Below, one piece after another: positions 54,630 through 63,887 of a stretch of DNA of 64,000 nt; position 1 is the first letter of the stretch; each line of letters starts with the position of its first letter. Source of the stretch: JAAFHB01 sp037128295. GTDB taxonomy: Bacteria > Bacteroidota > Bacteroidia > Bacteroidales > Prolixibacteraceae. The notes beneath the pieces are model-generated. The model saw only the letters and a program-made list of their open reading frames with translations, was not told the origin of the DNA and did not search any database. Where the stretch lies: NCBI GenBank assembly GCA_037128295.1, contig JBAXWR010000004.1:1-64000 (forward strand). Direction: 5' to 3'. The position numbers were made by a program, and so were the translations under genes.

Positions 54630-54630
54630 T
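54610..54630 (-). repeat. CTGGCAR heptamer cluster
   Basis: Plus-strand reading CCAGTTG, CCAGCCG, CCAGTAT in 7-bp register, abutting the stop codon of the acyl-CoA ligase gene. Confidence 0.6.
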
Positions 54631-56417
54631 CAATCCTCCTCCCTCGAGGGTGCAAAGATCTCTTCGATAAGGTTCCTGTATTTTGCTTCGATAATTTTTC
54701 GTTTCAGCTTCAGGGTTTGCGACAACTCACCAGTGGCAGAGGTCCACGGATCCGCAACCAGCCTAAAGCGTTTGATTTCTTCGTGTTGCCCCAATGTTTT
54801 ATTGATTTCCTTTACATCTTTGAGAATAGCCGCTATCACTGCGGGTTTATTGATCAGATCGGTATTGTCGGTAAACAGCACCTCATTTTCGGCACTCCAT
54901 TCGTGCAGGTATTCAAAGTTGGGGGAGATCAATGCACTGGCAAATTTCTCATGGTCGCCAATTACGATCACCTGCTCGATAAACATCGATTCCTTGAGTT
55001 TATTTTCGATCATCTGCGGTGCAATGTATTTGCCACCTGTAAGTTTGAATATCTCTTTTTTCCGATCAGTGATTTTCAAGTATTTACCTTCATCAAGGAT
55101 GCCAACATCACCGGTATGGAACCACCCATCCTTGTCAATGACCTCAGCAGTCAATTCAGGTTCATGATAATAACCCAACATCAGATTGGGACCTTTGGTG
55201 AGTATTTCGCCATCTTCGGCAATTTTTACCTGAACGCCAGGCAAAACCGGCCCATTTGTACCCACTTTCATCTCTCTTGTAACCAAGTTGCTTACAGCAA
55301 TTACCGGTGAAGTTTCAGTTAAACCATATCCTTCTAAAACATAAATCTTTGCTGCGGCAAATACCCGAGCAATGCGTGGTTGTAAAGCTGCCCCACCCGA
55401 AACCACGATTTGTAGGTTGCCTCCCAGCGCTGCGCGCCATTTTGAATAGATCAGTTTATCGGCAATAGCCAATTGCATATGATACCAGGGATTAACTTTC
55501 ATATTGTATTCGTAACTGCGTCCGAGATCGATTGCCCAGAAGAAAAGTTTTTTCTTAATCCCCTTCAGCATTTTCCCTTTGGTAAGGATACTGTTATAAA
55601 CCCGTTCGAGCAACCGTGGCACGCCACAAAAGATGTGAGGTTGTACCTCCTTGATGGCAGGCATAATTTGTGCAAGCGACTCAACATAGTACATCCCGAT
55701 CCCTTTGTAGAGAAAGTTGTAATTCACGATCCGCTCAAAAATATGGCAAAGGGGTAAAAATGACAATGCCTTATGGGCAGGGCCAAGATCGAAATTATTG
55801 GCATGGGCTGTAAAATTCGAACAAAGGTTACGGTGTGAAAGCATCACCCCTTTCGGAATACCGGTTGTACCGGAGGTGTAAATCATTGTCACCATCTCGT
55901 TTTCACCGATCGACTGTTTCATCTGATTCAAGGTAAATGACAACTCTTGTTCATGTTCCTTCCCAAGATTGTACAGATACTCAATATTTGTTGCTCCTTC
56001 TATCTTATTGAATGTGAACACTTTTTCGAGACTTGGAATCTCGCCTACCATCGGTCTCATCTTTTTGAAAAGCTTATCGTCCGAAACAAAGACAAAACGG
56101 GCTTCGGCATGGCTAAAAATATACCGGTACTCTTCTTCGCTGATGGTGGGATAAACCGGGACATGCACCGCCCCCGACATCGAAAGTGCCATATCCACAA
56201 AGCTCCATTCGGGGCGATTGCCGGAAACGGTAGCTACGCGATCGCCTCTTTTCAGTCCAAGTGCAATTAATCCCAAAGCCAACAGCTCCGAATTTCGCAC
56301 AAATTGTTCTGTACTGAACGGAATCCATTTATTGTCATATTTCCCGCAAACCGCATCTGTGCGTGGATAATTTTGCATACAATGCTCAAGAATGTCGAAG
56401 GTCCGCTTGATTGCCAT
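54630..56417 (-). CDS. Long-chain-fatty-acid--CoA ligase (AMP-binding, FadD15-like)
   Basis: 595 aa adenylate-forming enzyme activating fatty acids. The ATP loop MIYTSGTTGIPKGVMLSHRN, the LEGYGLTETSP motif, DGWFHTGDVGILDEGKYLKITDRKKE and the C-terminal Lys region are present. The length and the internal KVNPWYHMQLAIADKLIYSKWR segment fit the long-chain (FadD15/Acsl-like) group. Single-gene unit. Confidence 0.93.
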   Translation of the reverse strand: MAIKRTFDILEHCMQNYPRTDAVCGKYDNKWIPFSTEQFVRNSELLALGLIALGLKRGDRVATVSGNRPEWSFVDMALSMSGAVHVPVYPTISEEEYRYIFSHAEARFVFVSDDKLFKKMRPMVGEIPSLEKVFTFNKIEGATNIEYLYNLGKEHEQELSFTLNQMKQSIGENEMVTMIYTSGTTGIPKGVMLSHRNLCSNFTAHANNFDLGPAHKALSFLPLCHIFERIVNYNFLYKGIGMYYVESLAQIMPAIKEVQPHIFCGVPRLLERVYNSILTKGKMLKGIKKKLFFWAIDLGRSYEYNMKVNPWYHMQLAIADKLIYSKWRAALGGNLQIVVSGGAALQPRIARVFAAAKIYVLEGYGLTETSPVIAVSNLVTREMKVGTNGPVLPGVQVKIAEDGEILTKGPNLMLGYYHEPELTAEVIDKDGWFHTGDVGILDEGKYLKITDRKKEIFKLTGGKYIAPQMIENKLKESMFIEQVIVIGDHEKFASALISPNFEYLHEWSAENEVLFTDNTDLINKPAVIAAILKDVKEINKTLGQHEEIKRFRLVADPWTSATGELSQTLKLKRKIIEAKYRNLIEEIFAPSREED

Positions 56418-56688
56418 AGTCGTTACATTTTCTGTAAAAGTAAAAATTGTTTGAAAAAATAACTATATTCCGCAATATTTTTGTTTTGGCAACTGATTTC
56501 AGATTCAATGCGATACAAAAATAATTGCCTCAAACAGTTCACAAAAATGAATGAAAAGAGCAATAAATCATAATTATGGACTTTCAATATATTGATATAT
56601 AGATATATATACACGTTGTTATTTGTAATTAAATATCGTTTTGAGATCTTAAAAAAAGAGTGACCTTTGGTGGTTTTAATATCAAAAA

Positions 56689-56988
56689 GTGGGCATTTTG
56701 AAGAAAAAAAGCGACACCCCAAGGCGCAAAAGGATGAACAAACAGGCACGTTTACAGGCGGCAGTCCTTTGGATGAAGTCATACAATGGCAAAAGTTTGA
56801 TTAAGGGCTATGCAAAGTGGTTCGGTGTGGATAAGCTTTGTTCCATCAAGGAACTAAAGATTCTGGGTGTCCCAATTTCTGAGACCCTTGAAAAACAGGT
56901 TACCGATTCAGTCAATCAGCGGAAGACAAAAAAAGGGATAGATTTACCTTTGCCTGCCGATTACAGTCCCTTTGAAGACTATTTATAA
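56689..56988 (+). CDS. Small conserved basic protein of unknown function
   Basis: About 99 aa. The core RRKRMNKQARLQAAVLWMKSYNGK and LIKGYAKWFGVDKLCSIKEL looks like a small family I have seen in scattered bacteria, without a known role. The start is uncertain: GTG 56689, TTG 56698 or ATG 56734. The -RRKRM- block lies before the ATG option, favouring the GTG or TTG. The opposite-strand frame 56423-56782 is not supported. Confidence 0.55.
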   Translation: MGILKKKSDTPRRKRMNKQARLQAAVLWMKSYNGKSLIKGYAKWFGVDKLCSIKELKILGVPISETLEKQVTDSVNQRKTKKGIDLPLPADYSPFEDYL

Positions 56989-57015
56989 ATTGAACTTTTA
57001 TGTAAATAAAATCCG

Positions 57016-57023
57016 TACATTTG
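57016..57023 (+). promoter_or_regulatory. Candidate -7 box for the mscS remnant
   Basis: TACATTTG matches TAnnTTTG and ends 22 nt before the ATG at 57046. Confidence 0.35.
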
Positions 57024-57045
57024 AGGTTAATTTCAGACAATTACA

Positions 57046-57767
57046 ATGGAAGAATTTAAAAAGGTTTTGCTCAGTTTATCTCAAACATAATCAACTACGC
57101 ACCCAAAATAGTAATAGCCCTTATCATTTTATTTATTGGAATATGGGTAATTAAACAGATCGTCAGGCAATTAAAGTTGGTTTTGGTTAGAATGAAAATT
57201 GACTTATCGTTGATTCCATTTTTTACTTCATCTACGAGGGTCCTGCTTTATATCATGCTGCTCCTTACTTTTGCTTCAATTATTGGCATCGAAACCACTT
57301 CTTTTATTGCGCTGCTTGGTGCCGCAGGGCTTGCAATCGGATTGGCCTTGCAAGGAAGCCTCACCAATTTTGCAGGTGGGGTCCTTATCCTGATTTTTAA
57401 ACCTTTTAACATGATTATTAATTATTCCAAATCAGAAACCAGGTTGGTAGAATGGGTTTTCTGTATCAGTTATAGCGATAATATCGAGTCTGCGAGGAAA
57501 CTTATAGCAAATGAAATATTTACAGATAATCGGGTCATTAATCAATCTGATCCGTTTATTAAAGTCTCTGCATTGGCAGATAATTCGGTTAACCTACTTG
57601 TCCGTGCAGAAGTCCTGCAGAAACATTATTGGGATGTCCTATATCTTTACAATGAAAAAATCAAACTGAGATTCGATCAGGAAGGGATCCATTTCCCGTT
57701 TCCCCAACATGAAATTCATTTATCGGATTCCATTGAAAACCAACTATTGCAAAAAAGGAATTCGTGA
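57046..57767 (+). pseudogene. Small-conductance mechanosensitive channel (MscS), frameshifted and internally deleted
   Basis: The ATG at 57046 opens MEEFKKVLLSLSQ, then meets a stop; the expected continuation IINYAPKIVIALIILFIGIWV starts at 57087 in another frame, consistent with a 1-nt loss. The second frame runs through the pore helix (FIALLGAAGLAIGLALQGSLTNFAGG) to LILIFKPFN and jumps directly to MIINYSKSETRLVEWVFCISY. The beta domain between (normally about 50 residues with VGDFI..GTV..I and DNK..IPNG) is gone. The C-terminal alpha/beta domain is complete. Two independent lesions make a working channel unlikely. Confidence 0.75.
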
Positions 57768-57848
57768 TTAAATTTGTATTGTTTCCCGGGGTGATATAAA
57801 CTGATCCGGGGAGTTAGTGCCAACAATAAAACTTAATAAATTGAAGTC

Positions 57849-60230
57849 ATGGACGAAAATGCAAACGAAATTGACCAGTTGATTGAGAAACTTGAGACCC
57901 TTGTAAAACGACAGGACGTTTTCTCAAAGGAAATCCAGGAGTTAAGCCACGAGATACACCGGCTTAAATACGCAATTACTTCCGAATCAGCCCCTGAACC
58001 AATTGAAGTTGAACCACCCCTCATTCCCGATCAACCCAAAATAGAAATACCTGTAAAAGAAACAGTTGAGACTATTAAAGAACCAATAATAAGGCCATTT
58101 GGTTCACAAATTTTATATCCAAAAGAATCCAATCCTGAACCTGAACCAGAGAATGAACGTGTACTCAGTATTGAGAAATTCATTGGAGAGAACCTGATCA
58201 ATAAAATAGGGATCGTCATTACAGTGATAGGCGTTGCGATTGGTGCCAAATATTCGATCGATCATCAGTTGATCAGCCCATTGACACGAATTATTTTAGG
58301 TTATCTAGCAGGGCTTATCCTTTTAGGTTTTGGGATCAGGTTGAAAAGAGATTACAAGAATTACAGTGCGGTACTTGTGAGCGGAGCAATGGCGATCATG
58401 TATTTTATTACCTATTTTGCTTACAACTTCTACTCACTTATGCCTCAATTAGTTGCATTTGCACTGATGGTTATCTTCACAATTGCTGCTGTGTATGCTG
58501 CCATTAAATACAATATGCAGGTTATTGCGCATATCGGATTGGTTGGGGCTTATGCCGTCCCTTTCCTTTTGAGCAATGATTCTGGAAACGTTATGGTACT
58601 TTACAGTTATATGGCCATCATCAATATCGGGATATTGGTAATTGCTTTCAAAAAGTATTGGAAATCAATTAATTACGCCGCATTTGCCATTACCTGGCTG
58701 ATCTATATAATGTGGTACGACAATGGATATAAAGTAGGTGAGCACTTTGGGTTGGCCTTGACCGTCCTGGCTATCTTCTTTTCTACTTTTTACCTGATTT
58801 TTCTGGCTTACAAAATGATCCAGAATGAGAAGTTTGAAAATGAGGATATCTGGTTACTGCTCACCAATTCATTCATTTTTTATGGGATTGGTTATTCCAT
58901 TTTGGATTCAAATCCCGAGACTAAGCATCTGCTGGGTTTGTTTACAATACTAAATGCCTTTATTCACTTGATAGTCAGCATAAATGTTTATAGACAGAAA
59001 TTGGTTGACCGAAATTTATTCTATTTTATTGCAGGATTGGTTCTGGTATTTATTACGATAGCCGTTCCGGTTCAGTTGGATGGAAACTGGGTATCGCTTT
59101 TCTGGGTGGGTGAGGCCGTATTGCTGTTTTGGATCGGAAGGACCAAATGCAATGCGATTTACGAACAGCTTTCCTACATTTTAATGGTTCTGGCAGTTGC
59201 CAGCCTTGTGCAGGATTGGGCAACCGCCTACAATGCTTTTGTTGTCTATAAACCTGAGACTAGGATAATACCAATTCTGAACATCAACTTCCTGACCTCC
59301 CTCTTGTTCATTTTGGCTTTTGGATACATCACATGGCTGAATTTCAATAAAAAATACTCTTCTCCATTGATTGATAAAGAGGCTTTGAAAGAGTTTGTTT
59401 CGTATGCAATTCCACTCGTTTTTCTCTTCATCCTTTACAATTCGTTCAGGCTTGAAATTACAGTTTATTGGGATCAATTGTATGATTCAACGGCTATCTC
59501 AAAACTTGCAGAGGGGAATCTGAAATCAGAGTTTTATCACGACCTTGACCTGATCAGTTATCGAAAGATTTGGATACTGAATTATTCCTTGTTCTTCCTT
59601 ACCATCCTGTCCTTTGTGAATATTAAAAAACTTAGGAACAAACAATTGGGATTGCTTAACCTTATATTGAACACCATTGCAATAATTGCTTTCCTGGTTC
59701 AGGGATTGTATGCGATCAGTGAATTGCGCGAAAGCTATCTTGAACAATCCCTGGCCCAATATTATCAAAGGGGCGAATTCAATCTTCTTATCCGATATAT
59801 CTCCCTGATTTTCCTTGCAGGAATGGTTTATTCAGTTTTTCAATACATCCGTCAGGATTTTTTAGGGAAAGATTTAAAAAAGGAGTACGACCTGATGTTT
59901 CATGTTATTGTACTTTGGGTTTTAAGCAGCGAATTGTTCAGTTGGATGGATATTGCCACTTTGACGACCCACTCCTATAAACTGGGCTTGAGTATTTTAT
60001 GGGGCGTTTATGCTTTATTGCTAATTTCTTTGGGTATCTGGAAACAGAAAAAGCATTTGAGGATTGGCGCAATCGTCTTGTTTGGGCTCACTTTGATCAA
60101 GCTTTTCTTCTATGATATTTCCCAACTTGACACAATATCAAAGACAATTGTATTTGTTTCTTTGGGAGTCCTTTTGCTGATTATTTCATTTCTCTACAAC
60201 AAATTTAAAAATCTCATTTTAGACGAATAG
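57849..60230 (+). CDS. DUF2339 polytopic membrane protein
   Basis: 793 aa. An N-terminal coiled coil (about 5-45), a Pro/Glu-rich linker (about 48-105), then the DUF2339 signature ENLINKIGIVITVIGVAIGAKYSID and some twenty membrane helices to the end. Common in Bacteroidota; function unknown, with an envelope or polymer-export role sometimes proposed. 81 nt after the mscS remnant. Confidence 0.88.
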   Translation: MDENANEIDQLIEKLETLVKRQDVFSKEIQELSHEIHRLKYAITSESAPEPIEVEPPLIPDQPKIEIPVKETVETIKEPIIRPFGSQILYPKESNPEPEPENERVLSIEKFIGENLINKIGIVITVIGVAIGAKYSIDHQLISPLTRIILGYLAGLILLGFGIRLKRDYKNYSAVLVSGAMAIMYFITYFAYNFYSLMPQLVAFALMVIFTIAAVYAAIKYNMQVIAHIGLVGAYAVPFLLSNDSGNVMVLYSYMAIINIGILVIAFKKYWKSINYAAFAITWLIYIMWYDNGYKVGEHFGLALTVLAIFFSTFYLIFLAYKMIQNEKFENEDIWLLLTNSFIFYGIGYSILDSNPETKHLLGLFTILNAFIHLIVSINVYRQKLVDRNLFYFIAGLVLVFITIAVPVQLDGNWVSLFWVGEAVLLFWIGRTKCNAIYEQLSYILMVLAVASLVQDWATAYNAFVVYKPETRIIPILNINFLTSLLFILAFGYITWLNFNKKYSSPLIDKEALKEFVSYAIPLVFLFILYNSFRLEITVYWDQLYDSTAISKLAEGNLKSEFYHDLDLISYRKIWILNYSLFFLTILSFVNIKKLRNKQLGLLNLILNTIAIIAFLVQGLYAISELRESYLEQSLAQYYQRGEFNLLIRYISLIFLAGMVYSVFQYIRQDFLGKDLKKEYDLMFHVIVLWVLSSELFSWMDIATLTTHSYKLGLSILWGVYALLLISLGIWKQKKHLRIGAIVLFGLTLIKLFFYDISQLDTISKTIVFVSLGVLLLIISFLYNKFKNLILDE

Positions 60231-60276
60231 GTTTGAATCAAATTGATTATCTTGAGCCCCTTAAAAATACCTGGTT

Positions 60277-62391
60277 ATGAAAAAATATTTTTTACTCTTT
60301 GTTACATCCATTATGGCATTGGTTGCAGTTTCACAAACGAATGTAAGTCCGGTGACGGAAAGCAACCCATTTCTCGAAACTTATCAAACTCCATTTGAAG
60401 TTCCCCCCTTTGATGCGATCAAACCAGAACATTTTATGCCAGCCCTGAAAGACGGTATCAGTCAGCAAAAACATGAAATTAAGGCTATTACTATAAATGC
60501 TGCAGTACCCGACTTTTACAATACCATATTGCCCTTTGATAATTCAGGTGAATTGCTGTCCAAGGTATCACGAGTATTCAATAACCTCAACGGAGCCAAT
60601 ACGACCCCGGTCCTACAGAAACTTGCCAGGGAAATTACCCCATTGATGACGAAACACAGGGACAATATTTCGCTTAATCCAGAACTGTTCAAGAGGATCA
60701 AAAGTGTGTATGACCGAAGGAAAGAGCTTAATCTTGACGTTGACCAATTGCGCGTTGTAGAAAAAATGTATAATGATTTTGTCAGGGGCGGTGCTAACCT
60801 TTCAGTTGCAGATCAGGCAAAGTTACGGACAATCAACGAATCTTTGTCCAAACTTAGCCTTCAGTATGGTGAAAATGTTTTGGCTGAAACCAATAAAACT
60901 TTTAGGTTGGTGATCGACAAACAGAGCGACCTGGATGGTCTCCCCGCTGATGTAATTGAGGGTGCTGCAATTCAGGCAAAGAAAGATACCCTTGAGGGGA
61001 AATGGAGTTTTACCCTTCAAAAGCCAAGCCTTCTCCCATTTCTTCAATATGCGAAAAACCGTGACCTGCGCGAGAAATTATACAGAGGCTATTTTATGCG
61101 TTGCGATAATGGGAATGGTTTCGACAATAAAGCGATCATAAAAAAGATTGTTCAGCTCCGTCAGGAAAAGGCCATTCTGATGGGGTATCGCAATTTTGCT
61201 TCTTTTATTTTGGATGAAAACATGGCCAAAACGCCGCAAAATGTGGATGCATTTCTTCAAAAGCTTTGGGTTCCGGCTCTGGGACGTGCAAAAAAAGAAC
61301 TTCAGGAAATGCAGGCCATTGTCGATCAGGAGGGTGGCAAATTCAAGCTACAATCATGGGATTGGTGGTTTTATGCCGAAAAATTGCGCAAGGCAAAATA
61401 CGATCTCGACGAGTCGGAGATGAAACCCTATTTTAGTCTCGAAAATGTCGAAAAAGGGATTTTTTATGTTGCAAACAAGTTATATGGTATCACTTTCGAG
61501 AAGAGGTCGGATATACCGGTTTATCAGTCTGAAGTTTTGGCATATGAAGTGAAGGAGGCCAACGGTTCTCATCTTGGTGTCCTCTATATGGATTTTCATC
61601 CCCGGGATGGGAAAAGAGCCGGAGCGTGGTGTACAACGTACAGGTCGCAGCAATACCGCAAAGGAAAAAAAATCACGCCGATTGTGTCGATGGTGATGAA
61701 CTTTACCCGCCCTGCCGGCGATGTACCAGCTCTGTTCAGCTTTGACGAAGTTTCGACAGCATTCCATGAGTTTGGCCATGCTTTGCACCGTTTATTGCAG
61801 GATCAGCCTTACGACAGGACAGCAGGTGACGTGCCACGTGATTTTGTTGAGTTGCCATCACAAATTATGGAGAATTGGGCTTCGGAACCACTTGTTCTTA
61901 AGGCATATGCCAAACACTATAAAACCGGTGAAACAATTCCTGACGCACTGATTGCAAAGCTTGAAAAAAGCCGTCAGTTCAATCAGGGTTTCGAAACTGT
62001 TGAATACCTTGCAGCTTCGTTGCTCGACATGAAATATCATACTCCTGCCAATGCCATGATTGGTGATGTCAGGGCATTCGAAAATAAAGTTTTGGCGAAG
62101 GAAGGGCTGATCCCTGAGATTTTGCCGCGTTACCGGAGCACTTATTTTTCACACATCTTTAGCGGAGGCTACTCTGCTGGTTATTATGTTTATATATGGG
62201 CGGCTGTACTGGATGCCGACGCTTTTCAGGCGTTCAAAGAAAGTGGTGACTTGTTTAATCCCGAACTGGCCGGGAAGTTCCGCCAGTTGCTTGCCAAAAG
62301 CGGCTCAGACGAGGGGATGAAAATCTATCAGCGATTCAGGGGTAAAGATCCTGACATCAAACCTTTACTGGAACGCCGGGGATTAAATTAA
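60277..62391 (+). CDS. M3-family metallopeptidase (Dcp-like peptidyl-dipeptidase)
   Basis: 704 aa with signal peptide (MKKYFLLFVTSIMALVAVSQ). Zinc motif in FHEFGHALHRLL plus downstream Glu in ENWASEP, and the C-terminal HIFSGGYSAGYYVYIWAAVLDADAF typical of Dcp/oligopeptidase A. Removes dipeptides from the C-terminus of short peptides, here probably in the periplasm. 46 nt after the DUF2339 gene. Confidence 0.94.
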   Translation: MKKYFLLFVTSIMALVAVSQTNVSPVTESNPFLETYQTPFEVPPFDAIKPEHFMPALKDGISQQKHEIKAITINAAVPDFYNTILPFDNSGELLSKVSRVFNNLNGANTTPVLQKLAREITPLMTKHRDNISLNPELFKRIKSVYDRRKELNLDVDQLRVVEKMYNDFVRGGANLSVADQAKLRTINESLSKLSLQYGENVLAETNKTFRLVIDKQSDLDGLPADVIEGAAIQAKKDTLEGKWSFTLQKPSLLPFLQYAKNRDLREKLYRGYFMRCDNGNGFDNKAIIKKIVQLRQEKAILMGYRNFASFILDENMAKTPQNVDAFLQKLWVPALGRAKKELQEMQAIVDQEGGKFKLQSWDWWFYAEKLRKAKYDLDESEMKPYFSLENVEKGIFYVANKLYGITFEKRSDIPVYQSEVLAYEVKEANGSHLGVLYMDFHPRDGKRAGAWCTTYRSQQYRKGKKITPIVSMVMNFTRPAGDVPALFSFDEVSTAFHEFGHALHRLLQDQPYDRTAGDVPRDFVELPSQIMENWASEPLVLKAYAKHYKTGETIPDALIAKLEKSRQFNQGFETVEYLAASLLDMKYHTPANAMIGDVRAFENKVLAKEGLIPEILPRYRSTYFSHIFSGGYSAGYYVYIWAAVLDADAFQAFKESGDLFNPELAGKFRQLLAKSGSDEGMKIYQRFRGKDPDIKPLLERRGLN

Positions 62392-62417
62392 TACATGATT
62401 ACAAATTTTATTCAGAG

Positions 62418-63203
62418 ATGGAATTATCACGAGATCCAAGGTTGGCAGTGCTTATCGATGCCGACAATGTCCCCTATTCCAATGTGAAGGGTATGTTGGC
62501 CGAGATTGCAAAATACGGCACACCCACTTTTAAAAGGATTTATGGGGACTGGACAAAGCCAACGGTTGCTGGTTGGAAAAGTGTGCTCCTCGAAAGTGCG
62601 ATAACACCTGTTCAGCAATACAGCTATACCTCAGGGAAAAATGCCACCGATTCGGCTATGATTATTGATGCAATGGATATTCTTTATACGGGACGCGTAG
62701 ATGGTTTCTGTATAGTTTCGAGCGACAGCGACTTTACACGGCTTGCCATCCGGTTGCGGGAGGCTGGCATGAAAGTTTTTGGTATCGGGGAGAAGAAGAC
62801 TCCAACCCCTTTTATTGCGGCATGTGACAAGTTTATTTATCTTGAAATTATAAAACCTGTGGAAACAGTCGTCAAACAGGTTATTGTTCCGAAAGTGAAA
62901 TCCAAAACCAAGTCAAAAACCAAGGAAGTACCGCCTGCCCCTCCGGTTAATGCCATTGAAATTGCCAACAAAGGGCTTGCTAAGGTCATATCCGATAGTA
63001 TAAACGACCTTGCAGATGAAAATGGATGGGCTTTTTTGGGCGATCTTGGAAATCTGATCCTTAAAAAGCAACCCGACTTTGATCCAAGGAACTATGGTTT
63101 TAAAAAACTAGTGCCACTGATCAAAAGCTTCGATCAATTTGAAATAGATGAACGCGAATCGGGGAAAAAGAATACTATTTTGGTTTTTGTGAGAACGAAA
63201 TAA
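62418..63203 (+). CDS. NYN-domain (LabA/PIN-like) protein with C-terminal OST-HTH/LOTUS domain
   Basis: 261 aa. NYN domain with acidic catalytic residues in VLIDADNVPY (about 11-20), KNATDSAMIIDAMDIL and IVSSDSDFTRLAIRLREAG; a basic linker (about 155-175, KSKTKSKTKE); then an OST-HTH/LOTUS domain (about 185-260, AFLGDLGNLILKKQPDFDPRNYG). Predicted RNA-binding ribonuclease or RNA-processing factor. 27 nt after the M3 peptidase gene. Confidence 0.88.
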   Translation: MELSRDPRLAVLIDADNVPYSNVKGMLAEIAKYGTPTFKRIYGDWTKPTVAGWKSVLLESAITPVQQYSYTSGKNATDSAMIIDAMDILYTGRVDGFCIVSSDSDFTRLAIRLREAGMKVFGIGEKKTPTPFIAACDKFIYLEIIKPVETVVKQVIVPKVKSKTKSKTKEVPPAPPVNAIEIANKGLAKVISDSINDLADENGWAFLGDLGNLILKKQPDFDPRNYGFKKLVPLIKSFDQFEIDERESGKKNTILVFVRTK

Positions 63204-63224
63204 ACTTAAGGAAAACATTTTTTT

Positions 63225-63232
63225 TATCTTTG
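63225..63232 (+). promoter_or_regulatory. Candidate -7 box for the bifunctional nuclease gene
   Basis: TATCTTTG, exact TAnnTTTG match, ending 30 nt before the ATG at 63262. Confidence 0.45.
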
Positions 63233-63261
63233 TCAACTCATGTAACCTCTTCATTTTTGCA

Positions 63262-63864
63262 ATGAAAAAAGTAAAACTTAATATACTAGGTTTGTCGTAC
63301 AGTCAAACACAGACTGGTGCCTACGCCTTGGTCCTTTCCGAAGCAGATGGCAACAGAAGGATTCCAATTATTATTGGAGCTGTAGAGGCGCAGGCCATTG
63401 CAATTCAACTTGAAGGGCTCAAGCCACCTCGGCCATTGACACATGATTTATTCCTCAATGTGGCGCTGGCATTTGATATCGAGATTACCGAAGTTTTTAT
63501 CCACAAATTGGAAGAAGGTATTTTTTACGCGGAGATTGTTTGCGAGCAGGGGTCAAACCGTATCAGGGTCGATTCCAGGACTTCCGACGCTATTGCATTA
63601 GCCCTTCGATTCGAGTGTTCCATATTTACGACAGAAGATATCCTGGAAAAGGCAGGGATCATTATGGAGTTTGATGAATCGGGCGACCTGCACGAAAACG
63701 GGGTTTCAGACACCAATAAAAGTCAAAAATCGTCCGAGGCACAAACCCGTTATACGGATTATTCATTGGAAGAGCTTAAAGAATTGCTAAATGAAGCGAT
63801 TTCCGACGAAGACTATGAGAAAGCATCGAAAATCAGGGATGAAATCAACCGGAAAAAGCGGTAA
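63262..63864 (+). CDS. Bifunctional nuclease-family protein (DUF151) with C-terminal UVR motif
   Basis: 200 aa. DUF151/BFN domain (about 1-135) with RRIPIIIGAVEAQAIAIQLEG, PRPLTHDLFLN and VDSRTSDAIALALRFECSIF; then a UvrB/UvrC-type motif (about 165-198, LEELKELLNEAISDEDYEKA). This two-domain form is widespread in Bacteroidota; plant BFN members have DNase/RNase activity, while the bacterial role is unclear. Confidence 0.9.
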   Translation: MKKVKLNILGLSYSQTQTGAYALVLSEADGNRRIPIIIGAVEAQAIAIQLEGLKPPRPLTHDLFLNVALAFDIEITEVFIHKLEEGIFYAEIVCEQGSNRIRVDSRTSDAIALALRFECSIFTTEDILEKAGIIMEFDESGDLHENGVSDTNKSQKSSEAQTRYTDYSLEELKELLNEAISDEDYEKASKIRDEINRKKR

Positions 63865-63887
63865 AATTATTATTTTTGTAATTATCT

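Noticed and set aside
54487..55167. 226-aa plus-strand reading frame
   Set aside because: Lies largely opposite the well-supported acyl-CoA ligase gene; low-complexity Ser/Phe/Leu composition and no family resemblance.
56423..56782. 119-aa minus-strand reading frame
   Set aside because: Composition is that of AT-rich intergenic DNA (Phe, Tyr, Leu runs), and it overlaps the better-supported small plus-strand gene at 56689.
57785..57818. CCCGG/CCGGG dyad after mscS as a terminator
   Set aside because: Short imperfect stem with a 16-nt loop and no U-run on either strand.
63241..63246. Single TGTAAC before the bifunctional nuclease gene as a Pho box
   Set aside because: Only one copy, downstream of the -7 box, with no 11-bp partner.
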